From CAYLKS01 sp964384205 [NCBI: uncultured bacterium] (lineage in GTDB: Bacteria; JAGOEH01), in NCBI GenBank assembly GCA_964384205.1, contig CAYLKS010000070.1, positions 1-13,987 on the forward strand: a DNA stretch of 13,987 nucleotides, read 5' to 3'. The translations under genes were made by a program, and so were the position numbers. Below are positions 1-6,734 of the stretch, piece by piece (the first letter of the stretch is position 1; every line of letters starts with the position of its first letter). Under the pieces are notes generated by a model, which had not been told where the DNA came from, made no database searches, and was given only the letters and a program-made list of their open reading frames with translations.

Positions 1-1062
1 AATAGCAAAATCTCCAAGCGGTAGCCTAAATTTTTGAGAAATTTCAATAATTTTGTTTACAACAAAATTAGCTTCATCATTTTCATCATATAAAATTAAA
101 TAATCTATTGCATAGCCTTTGCCCAGTTCGCTCCATAAAAATTTTTCTTTTCTATTTGTATTTTTTGAAATTATGTAATTTGCTGCCTCTAAAATAGTAT
201 TTGTAGATCTATAATTTTGTTCTAAATGGACGACTTTAACATTTTCAAAATGCTTCTCAAAATTTAAAATATTACTAACATCAGCTCCTCGCCAACTATA
301 AATGCTTTGATCATCATCGCCTACAACGCAAATATTTTTATATTTATCAGATAATAACTTAATAAGTTCAAACTGTGCTTTATTAGTATCTTGAAATTCA
401 TCAACCATAATATATTTGAATCTATTCTGACATTTTTCTAAAATATCTTTATTTGTTTTCCATAAGTTATAATTTAATAATATTAAATCATCAAAATCGA
501 GGGCATTTAATGATTGTAAATTAAGTTGGTAATTTTTATAAATCTCATACGCAAAAAAATCTTTTTCGTTTCTTAAATCATCATCATTTATATCTTCAGG
601 TAGTAATAAATTATTTTTCCAGTCACTGATTTTTCTTTCACAAAACATATAAAATCCATCTGGCAAATTAGTATAGTTGTGGTTTATTATCTTTTTAATC
701 AAACTTCTCTTATCTGTTTCAGTATAAATACAAAAATTATTTTTATATCCAATTTTTGAAATATATTGCCGTAAAATCTGAACAGAAAAAGAATGAAATG
801 TAGAAATAACCATTCCACCTATAGATTTCAAATATAATAATTGTTTTATACGATTTTTCATTTCATCAGCTGCTTTATTCGTAAAAGTTACTGCTAAAAT
901 ATTGCTCAAAGGAATACCATTGGATATCAAATAAGCTATTCTATAGGTAATAACTCGTGTTTTTCCACTACCAGCTCCGGCCAATATCAGTAGGGGACCA
1001 TCTATATGAGTGACAGCTTCTATTTGTTGTTTATTGAGACGAGTTAGTAAATTATTTGACAT
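1..1062 (-). CDS. UvrD/PcrA-type superfamily 1 DNA helicase, N-terminal part (cut by window edge)
   Basis: This is an ATP-dependent 3'-5' DNA helicase of the UvrD/PcrA/Rep family, used in nucleotide excision and mismatch repair and in clearing stalled forks. Translating the minus strand gives 354 residues before the window ends, about half of the usual 650-750. Visible motifs in order are the Q-motif region (LNKQQIEAV, about residue 9), Walker A (AGAGSGKTR, about 28), motif Ia (AVTFTNKAADEMKNR), Walker B (VDEFQD, 220-225), motif III (GDDDQSIYSWRGAD) and motif IV (LEQNYRST). The visible part ends at PLGDFAI, where the family continues into the LYRTN segment. The frame is open throughout. Two in-frame ATGs lie at 1068 and 1062; I chose 1062 because AAGGG (1071-1075) is 8 nt away from it but only 2 nt from the other. 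UvrD, PcrA and Rep cannot be told apart without the C-terminus. It is transcribed away from the OmpA operon. Confidence 0.95.
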   Translation of the reverse strand, partial: MSNNLLTRLNKQQIEAVTHIDGPLLILAGAGSGKTRVITYRIAYLISNGIPLSNILAVTFTNKAADEMKNRIKQLLYLKSIGGMVISTFHSFSVQILRQYISKIGYKNNFCIYTETDKRSLIKKIINHNYTNLPDGFYMFCERKISDWKNNLLLPEDINDDDLRNEKDFFAYEIYKNYQLNLQSLNALDFDDLILLNYNLWKTNKDILEKCQNRFKYIMVDEFQDTNKAQFELIKLLSDKYKNICVVGDDDQSIYSWRGADVSNILNFEKHFENVKVVHLEQNYRSTNTILEAANYIISKNTNRKEKFLWSELGKGYAIDYLILYDENDEANFVVNKIIEISQKFRLPLGDFAI

Positions 1063-1070
1063 TTTCATAG

Positions 1071-1075
1071 CCCTT
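1071..1075 (-). promoter_or_regulatory. Shine-Dalgarno deciding the start of the helicase gene
   Basis: On the minus strand AAGGG is followed by CT-ATG-AAA-ATG. Spacing is 2 nt to the first ATG (1068) and 8 nt to the second (1062), so the second is the likelier start. Confidence 0.6.
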
Positions 1076-1107
1076 AATTTATACAAATAAATTGGTTTGT
1101 CAAATAA

Positions 1108-1135
1108 AATTTTATCTGTATTTAGAGATAAAATT
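1108..1135. repeat. Perfect 10-bp inverted repeat upstream of the helicase gene
   Basis: AATTTTATCT (1108-1117) and AGATAAAATT (1126-1135) are exact reverse complements separated by 8 nt. The repeat lies about 46 nt upstream of the helicase start, so it could be an operator or a leader hairpin. In sequence this AT-rich a repeat of this length can arise by chance. Confidence 0.35.
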
Positions 1136-1430
1136 GTAGAACACATTGGATAAAAAGGGAATAAATGATCAATAAAAGATATTTTAAAAATATTCAAGTT
1201 TACATAATATATCTTATGACAACCAATAAATAAATAGAATTTTGTTTTCTTCATTTTAAGTTTAGTTTGTTGATCTTAATGAGAAAAAATATAAAATAAT
1301 TCAAATAAAACCTATAATAATCATAGTAAAAAAATCAAATAAAACATTAGCATTTTCAAATAATTTAACACAAAAAATTTAATAATATAATTTTATTCAG
1401 TATAAATTATTTCTGATTAAATTTTAAATA

Positions 1431-1459
1431 TTGACAAAAATGCTAAAGCAAATTATTAT
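1431..1459 (+). promoter_or_regulatory. Sigma-70-type promoter of the OmpA/permease/protease operon
   Basis: A perfect -35 box TTGACA (1431-1436) is followed, after exactly 17 nt, by TATTAT (1454-1459), which matches the -10 consensus at five of six positions. A start near 1466 would give a leader of about 46 nt carrying GGAGG (1498-1502), 9 nt before the ATG. A consensus TATAAT at 1461-1466 is 24 nt from the -35 box and so is less likely to be the partner. Confidence 0.6.
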
Positions 1460-1511
1460 TTATAATAGATGGTATGGTATTAATTAACATTTTTAATGGA
1501 GGTTATAATAA

Positions 1512-3893
1512 ATGAAAAAAAATCTAATTTTATTTATAATATTAATTTTAAATATAATGCCATTATCTTATTCTTATGATCATTTAGCAACATCAATAGG
1601 AACAGGTGGAAGCAATTTTGCTTTATTAAATGGATTTGACGCCCTATCATCTAACCCTGCTAATATTTTATTATTTAAGAACAATAAATATGAGTTTTCT
1701 TTTGTTATGAATCTATCCGGATATTATTTTAATGGAGTTGTTCCAAATTCAATACTATATTTTTATAATATGAAATATTTAAAACATGATAATATATTTA
1801 AAAAAGGCAGTGAAACAAAATTTATAAAAAGTCTTACAAATGATGCAACTTTTAATTTTGGTGGAAATATTGATCTTTTAGCTTTTAATATTGGGAGTTT
1901 TGCTTTTAAATCAACATTGGTATCAAATTCACGATTATTTTTCAATTCAAGTGAAGCTAACTTATTTGATAACAATTACTTAAATTACCAGAAAGCGCAT
2001 CTACAACATCCTTATTTAAAATCTATGGCTGTAATAGAAAATTCTTTTGGTTGGTCAATACCAATTGATTATAGAAATATACCTTTAAATTCAATATTTA
2101 ACAAAGAAAATGGTCTTTTTGGATTCAGTTTTAAATATTTAGTTGGCATTTCTTATGCTGATGTGAAGTTTAGTAATATAGTTATAAGAGATACACTGGG
2201 AGTTACAAAAGTTTATGAAGGATCTTATATAGATTTAATATCTTCAGGATTGGAATTGAGTTTAAATTCTGATTCCACACTCCCCGATTCTATTGGTGAA
2301 GAAATAAGAGACAATATTGGACCTGCGGGGCATGGTTTTGCAATGGACTTTGGATTTAGTTGGTATGATAGCTCTAGTGTTTTTAGTATTGCAATAAGAA
2401 ACTTATTAGGTTTTATGCTATGGAATAAAAATATTTATAATGATAAGATTTTTTTTAACAATAATGTAATAGATGAATTCAATAAAAATGAAGATTTGTT
2501 AATTTATACTCAAAATAAAAATAATAGTATAAAAACGAAAGACGCTCTTTTAAAATTATATCCTTTATCTTTAGATTTTGGCTACTCAAAGATTTTTCAT
2601 TTTAATAAAAATACATGGCTTTCTAAGTCTTTTATATTTTCTACATCAGTACGGCAAAATTTTTGGAATTCTGCCTTTTATGGTGTAATACCAAGGGTGT
2701 CAGTAGGAATACAAAATAATTTTTTTAATGGAGTAATGCCTTTATATTTAGGAACTTCTTTTGGTGGAGATGAAGAAATGTCTTTTTCTGCTGGTATCGG
2801 CTTGGATTTAAAATATTTTGTATTAAATGCAGGAGTAAGAGGATATAAAAATGTACTTGCTCATAAATCAAATGGTATCTCTGTATCAGCAGGTATTGTT
2901 TTTAAATTTGGCTATGATGGAGATAATGACCATGATGGTATTTTAAATTCAAAAGATAAATGTAAAAATACCCCTGAAGATTTTGATGGATATCAAGATG
3001 ATGATGGCTGTCCAGAATATGATAATGATAGTGATGGTATACCTGATTCACTTGATAAATGCCCTTTAACTGCTGAGGATAGAGATGGCTTTGAAGATCT
3101 TGATGGATGTCCTGAATATGACAACGATAACGATGGTATACCTGACTCTTTAGATAAATGCCCATTACTTGCTGAAGATTTTGATGGATACCAGGATGAT
3201 GATGGCTGTCCAGAATATGATAATGATGGTGATGGTATACCTGATTCACTTGATAAATGCCCTTTATTACCAGAAACAATTGATGGATATCAAGATGATG
3301 ATGGCTGCCCAGAATATGATAAAGATAAAGATGGTATACCAGATTCATTAGATAAATGCCCTTTAGCACCAGAAACATATAATAATTATCTTGATGATGA
3401 TGGTTGCCCTGATACTCCCCCAGCTCCAAAAAAGAAAGAAATAAAAATTTTAAAACAAGCATTAAAAGGATTACAATTTAAAGTTAATAGTTTTAACATT
3501 ACAAAAGATTCTTACGCATTATTAGATCAAATTGTTATGATACTTCAAGGAAAAGATTATTTAAGATATTTAATTGAAGGGCATACAGATATATCTGGTG
3601 ATTATAATTATAATATAGTTTTGTCAAGATTACGAGCAAAAGCAGTAAAGGATTATTTAATTTCAAAAGGAATATCTTCTGATAGATTATTAATTATAGG
3701 ATATGGTCCAGATAAACCTATCGCTTCAAATAAAACAGCAGCAGGCAGAAAGAAAAATCGTAGAATCGAATTTAAACAAATAATGACAAATGAAGAATAT
3801 GAGCAACTTAAAAAAGAAAGCAAAGAAAATCAGAAAAAGATAGAAGAAATATTAAACAAATATCCCTCATTTAAAAGAAAATTAGGATTGTAA
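1512..3893 (+). CDS. Outer-membrane beta-barrel protein with five thrombospondin type-3 repeats and a C-terminal OmpA peptidoglycan-binding domain
   Basis: This is a 793-residue envelope protein. Residues 1-21 are a Sec signal peptide with likely cleavage after SYS. Residues about 22-466 alternate polar and aromatic residues as in a beta-barrel. Its start (GGSNFALLNGFDALSSNPAN) resembles PorV-like/FCB-group outer-membrane proteins. Residues 471-635 are five 33-residue calcium-binding thrombospondin type-3 repeats (core DxDxDGIPDSLDKCP...DGCPEY), each with two cysteines. Residues about 655-765 are an OmpA domain with GHTD and LSRLRAKAV. D693 and R708 sit at the pair that grips diaminopimelate in peptidoglycan, followed by the GYG...PIA...GRKKNRRIEF signature. 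The last 30 residues are a charged helix. It probably tethers the outer membrane to the wall through a rigid calcium-stabilised spacer; whether the barrel is also a channel is unknown. It is first in its operon, with GGAGG 9 nt before the start. Confidence 0.9.
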   Translation: MKKNLILFIILILNIMPLSYSYDHLATSIGTGGSNFALLNGFDALSSNPANILLFKNNKYEFSFVMNLSGYYFNGVVPNSILYFYNMKYLKHDNIFKKGSETKFIKSLTNDATFNFGGNIDLLAFNIGSFAFKSTLVSNSRLFFNSSEANLFDNNYLNYQKAHLQHPYLKSMAVIENSFGWSIPIDYRNIPLNSIFNKENGLFGFSFKYLVGISYADVKFSNIVIRDTLGVTKVYEGSYIDLISSGLELSLNSDSTLPDSIGEEIRDNIGPAGHGFAMDFGFSWYDSSSVFSIAIRNLLGFMLWNKNIYNDKIFFNNNVIDEFNKNEDLLIYTQNKNNSIKTKDALLKLYPLSLDFGYSKIFHFNKNTWLSKSFIFSTSVRQNFWNSAFYGVIPRVSVGIQNNFFNGVMPLYLGTSFGGDEEMSFSAGIGLDLKYFVLNAGVRGYKNVLAHKSNGISVSAGIVFKFGYDGDNDHDGILNSKDKCKNTPEDFDGYQDDDGCPEYDNDSDGIPDSLDKCPLTAEDRDGFEDLDGCPEYDNDNDGIPDSLDKCPLLAEDFDGYQDDDGCPEYDNDGDGIPDSLDKCPLLPETIDGYQDDDGCPEYDKDKDGIPDSLDKCPLAPETYNNYLDDDGCPDTPPAPKKKEIKILKQALKGLQFKVNSFNITKDSYALLDQIVMILQGKDYLRYLIEGHTDISGDYNYNIVLSRLRAKAVKDYLISKGISSDRLLIIGYGPDKPIASNKTAAGRKKNRRIEFKQIMTNEEYEQLKKESKENQKKIEEILNKYPSFKRKLGL
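2922..3416 (+). repeat. Five tandem 99-bp units coding thrombospondin type-3 repeats
   Basis: The units start at 2922, 3021, 3120, 3219 and 3318, each exactly 99 bp (33 codons) with no indel. A higher-order copy is visible: 2974-3068 and 3172-3266 differ at only 3 of 95 positions, a spacing of two units (198 bp). This suggests a recent two-unit duplication or gene conversion. The repeat is inside the OmpA-type gene and keeps its frame. Confidence 0.9.
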
Positions 3894-3895
3894 AA

Positions 3896-5779
3896 ATGAC
3901 AAAAAAGAAAGATAAAGATAAAATTAATTTAAAAAAGACTTTGACATTATTTGAGATTTTTAGTTTTGCATCAGGTTCAATGATTAGTTCCGGTTTATTT
4001 GTACTCCCATCTATTGTTTTTCAAGAAGCAGGCCCCTCTATAATTATTTCTTATATCATAGCAGCAATGCTTTTATTACCAGCAGTTTATTCAAAATCAG
4101 AGCTTGCAACTGCTATGCCAAAATCAGGTGGAACATATTTTTATGTACATAGAACCTTGGGCCCTCTTTTTGGTACATTCGCTGGTTTTGCTAATTGGTT
4201 ATCCATTAGCCTCAAAAGTGCTTTTGCCTTAATTGGAATAGGTATCTTTATTGAGCCTCTAATTGGTATCCAGTCCCCTATTTATATCAAAATTATTGCA
4301 ATATTTTTTACTATTTTATTTACAGTATTAAACATTTTTAGTGTAAAAGAATCTGGGAAAGCTCAAACTACAATGGTATTGTTCCTGATTGGGCTTTTAT
4401 TATTATACATTATTTTTGGATTTGAAAAATTTAATATTCAACATTTTCTGCCTTTCAAAAAATCAGGATGGAAAGGAATTTTTACAGTTACTGGTATGAT
4501 ATTTATATCCTATGGTGGTTTAACAAAAGTAGCCTCTATTGCAGAAGAAATAAAAAATCCAGGAGAGATTATACCTAAAGGTCTATTTGGCGCTTATGTT
4601 ATTGTTTCTCTTCTATATTTTTCTGTAGTTTCTATTACAATTGGCTTATTGCCATCCAATATAATGATATCCACACTAACGCCTATTTCAGATGGTGGGA
4701 AAATCATTTTTGGGAATACTGGTTATATTTTACTCACAATTGCCGCATTTCTATCTTTTATTACAACTGCTAATGCGGGGATTCTATCAGCATCAAGAAT
4801 ACCACTTGCTATGTCAAATGATAATCTTTTACCATCAATTATAGGAAAAATAAATATAAAATTTCAAACTCCTATTATATCAATATTATTAACTTCAATA
4901 TTTATGATTGTTGTTATAGCATTTTTAGACATAAAAGAATTAGTCAAAGTCGCATCTACTATGATGTTAATTCTTTTTGCTTTTGACAATTTATCTGTTA
5001 TTTTAATGCGTGAAAGCAACATATTAGCTTATAAACCAAAATTTAACACTATTTTGTATCCATATTTGCAAATTACTGGCATTGTTTTTTACATAATTTT
5101 AATTATCGAAATGGGAAAAATTCCGCTTTTGATAACTTTATTTTTCTTTATACTATCAATTGTATGGTATTTCTTATATTCAAAATCAAGAGTACAAAAT
5201 GAATCAGCTATAATAAATATTGTTGAAAAAATAACATCAAAAGAACTAAAAACAGTAAATTTATCTAATGAATTAAAAGATATATTATTTCAAAGAGATG
5301 ATATAATAGAAGATAGATTTGATAAAATTATTAAAGATTGTGATATTTTAGATATTGAAGATAATATCGATTATAAAACATTGTTTAAAATTGTATCTAA
5401 TAAATTATCAAAAAGAACTAAATGCAGTGAAAATGAATTATTTGATTTATTAATCCAAAGAGAAAAAGATTCTTCAACAGTTATAAAAGATGGTGTTGCT
5501 ATCCCCCATCTTATAATAAATGGTAAAAATCAATTTGAAATACTAATCGTTCGTTCTAAAAATGGAATTCTATGGGCAAATGATAAAAAGCCTGTTTATA
5601 TTGTTTTTGTTTTAGCTGGTACTATTGATCAAAGAAATTTCCATCTTCAGGCATTAATGGCAATTGCACAAATATTACAAAATAAAAATTTTGAATCTTT
5701 GTGGAAAAAAGCCAATAATAAAGAGGAATTAAGAAATCTAATTCTTCTTTCTGAACGTATTAGAAAAAATGAAATATAA
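3896..5779 (+). CDS. APC-superfamily amino acid permease fused to a C-terminal PTS EIIA (fructose/mannitol/Ntr-type) domain
   Basis: This is a 627-residue inner-membrane protein. Residues about 15-430 form an APC transporter with roughly twelve hydrophobic segments. It opens with the family's unwound helix-1 motif (SGSMISSGLFVLPS, about 26-39) and carries the signature AEEIKNPGEIIPKG (216-229). Residues about 455-620 are a cytoplasmic EIIA type-2 domain: QREKDSSTVIKDGVAIPH puts the phospho-acceptor histidine at H538. A second histidine at H583 (NFHLQAL) is spaced like the conserved pair of EIIA-mannitol and EIIA-Ntr. Family knowledge says APC proteins symport or exchange amino acids. The EIIA fusion suggests uptake is gated by a phosphorylation relay. 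The substrate is not readable; lysine is tempting from the context but unproved. The gene starts 2 nt after the OmpA gene stops and overlaps the protease gene by 11 nt, so the three are co-translated. Confidence 0.9.
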   Translation: MTKKKDKDKINLKKTLTLFEIFSFASGSMISSGLFVLPSIVFQEAGPSIIISYIIAAMLLLPAVYSKSELATAMPKSGGTYFYVHRTLGPLFGTFAGFANWLSISLKSAFALIGIGIFIEPLIGIQSPIYIKIIAIFFTILFTVLNIFSVKESGKAQTTMVLFLIGLLLLYIIFGFEKFNIQHFLPFKKSGWKGIFTVTGMIFISYGGLTKVASIAEEIKNPGEIIPKGLFGAYVIVSLLYFSVVSITIGLLPSNIMISTLTPISDGGKIIFGNTGYILLTIAAFLSFITTANAGILSASRIPLAMSNDNLLPSIIGKINIKFQTPIISILLTSIFMIVVIAFLDIKELVKVASTMMLILFAFDNLSVILMRESNILAYKPKFNTILYPYLQITGIVFYIILIIEMGKIPLLITLFFFILSIVWYFLYSKSRVQNESAIINIVEKITSKELKTVNLSNELKDILFQRDDIIEDRFDKIIKDCDILDIEDNIDYKTLFKIVSNKLSKRTKCSENELFDLLIQREKDSSTVIKDGVAIPHLIINGKNQFEILIVRSKNGILWANDKKPVYIVFVLAGTIDQRNFHLQALMAIAQILQNKNFESLWKKANNKEELRNLILLSERIRKNEI

Positions 5780-6734
5780 TATTTTTCTTGTATTGTTTGT
5801 CTTTATTTTATGCTCTTCCCCATTTAAAAAGCAAGCTAATTATATAAATTACCTGAATAGTAAAAATTTTTCCTCTAAAATAAAAAAAACATTTGATTAC
5901 ATTCCAAGAATAAATTCTATAGTATATTATGATTTTATAGAATTTAATAAACCTCACATAATTTATTATAGTCCTAAAAACTATAAATATATGAAATCCG
6001 ATTTTAAAACATCCTCCGGCTCTTCTATAATAGTATATAACGACGATAATAAATTGCTTTTACTAACATGCGCTCATATAGTATATTTCCCAGACACAGT
6101 TTATCTAAAAAACAAATCTAATCTTGTTACCGGAATTATAATTAAAAAAAAGCAAAATATATATGTTTCTAATATGTCAAACCAAATCGATATTGTAGCT
6201 ATAGATACTTTTTTAGATATTGCTTTGTTAGGGGTAAAACTTAAGCAAGACATGAACACATCTTTTTTTTCTATTACTCTAAAAAAAGGAAATTCTGATT
6301 TATTAAAATGGGGTGATAATATTTTTATTTTAGGTTATCCAAAAGGATTACAGGCTCTTAACCAGGGTATAGTTAGTTTTCCCTACAAAAATAAAAATTA
6401 CATATTAACAAATGCTCTGTTTAATAAAGGATTAAGTGGTGCTCCAGTATTTGCTATAAATAATGAAACATTAGACTTTGAACTTATGGGAATTGCAAAA
6501 TCTACTTTAGCTGATTTTGACTATGTACTGCGTCCAAATAAAGATTCTATTATTACTGTAGACGAAAAAATAGTATATCCTTATTATGGAAATAGTTATA
6601 TTACAAAATTGGAAATTATAAATTATGGCTTAACTCAAATTATTCCTATTAACTTAATATATAATAAATTTTTTAAAGAAAATAAAAGCAAAATAGAAAA
6701 TTACGGCTGTAATTTTAACTTACTTTTTAAATAA
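5769..6734 (+). CDS. Secreted or membrane-anchored trypsin-like serine protease (S1/HtrA-like fold, no PDZ)
   Basis: This is a 321-residue protein. The N-terminus is a hydrophobic export signal (residues 4-14) ending in cysteine C15. FILC-SS resembles a lipobox, but leucine at -1 is unusual, so lipoprotein anchoring is only possible. A chymotrypsin-fold triad is complete: H103 (LTCAHIVY), D150 (LDIALLGV) and S223 (GLSGAPVF, the GxSGxP nucleophile elbow). LGYPKG (188-193) is typical of the second barrel of HtrA/Deg-like proteases. About 95 residues follow S223, without a recognisable PDZ domain. It should cleave proteins in the periplasm or at the envelope, perhaps as quality control for the barrel protein made from the same operon; that is inference. 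The ATG lies inside the end of the permease gene with no clear Shine-Dalgarno, implying translational coupling. Its 3' end overlaps the convergent amidohydrolase gene by 34 bp. Confidence 0.82.
   Translation: MKYNIFLVLFVFILCSSPFKKQANYINYLNSKNFSSKIKKTFDYIPRINSIVYYDFIEFNKPHIIYYSPKNYKYMKSDFKTSSGSSIIVYNDDNKLLLLTCAHIVYFPDTVYLKNKSNLVTGIIIKKKQNIYVSNMSNQIDIVAIDTFLDIALLGVKLKQDMNTSFFSITLKKGNSDLLKWGDNIFILGYPKGLQALNQGIVSFPYKNKNYILTNALFNKGLSGAPVFAINNETLDFELMGIAKSTLADFDYVLRPNKDSIITVDEKIVYPYYGNSYITKLEIINYGLTQIIPINLIYNKFFKENKSKIENYGCNFNLLFK
6697..6716. terminator. Possible bidirectional terminator hairpin in the convergent gene overlap
   Basis: AAAATTAC (6697-6704) and GTAATTTT (6709-6716) form a perfect 8-bp stem with a 4-nt loop (GGCT). 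On the plus strand TTTTAACTTACTTTTT follows. On the minus strand a T-rich stretch (TTTTCTATTTTGCTTTTATTTTC) follows. The stem contains the TAA stop (6701-6703) of the leftward amidohydrolase gene and lies within the last codons of the protease gene. The stem is AT-rich and so weak. The position at the exact meeting point of two operons is the main argument. Confidence 0.45.

Larger units (their letters stand above)
1063..1511. other. Divergent intergenic region, 449 bp, non-coding
   Basis: This is a very AT-rich spacer between the leftward helicase and the rightward OmpA operon. No reading frame with a ribosome binding site was found on either strand. Three things are visible: the helicase Shine-Dalgarno at 1071-1075, a perfect 10-bp inverted repeat at 1108-1135, and the OmpA operon promoter at 1431-1459 with its Shine-Dalgarno GGAGG at 1498-1502. 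Between about 1140 and 1430 I see only low-complexity A/T sequence with loose repeats of TCAAATAAAA, which I do not consider meaningful. Confidence 0.7.

Noticed and set aside
1078-1103. TTGACA and TATAAA on the minus strand as a promoter for the helicase gene
   Set aside because: The spacing is only 14 nt and the start would fall on the Shine-Dalgarno. I could not name a better promoter.
1100-1345. Three copies of TCAAATAAAA in the divergent intergenic region
   Set aside because: The spacing is irregular (1100, 1301, 1335) and the sequence low in complexity; chance is enough in DNA this AT-rich.
1461-1466. Consensus TATAAT as the -10 box of the OmpA operon
   Set aside because: It lies 24 nt from TTGACA; TATTAT at 1454-1459 has the correct 17-nt spacing.
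2922-3416. Regularly spaced repeats that might suggest a CRISPR array
   Set aside because: The 99-bp units are similar along their whole length with no unique spacers, and they encode a known calcium-binding repeat in frame.
2902-3462. A 186-codon open frame antisense to the TSP3 repeats, rich in His and Tyr
   Set aside because: It is the mirror of the repeated Asp/Gly codons (GAT read backwards), has no ribosome binding site and repeats with the same 99-bp period. The sense frame has clear domains.
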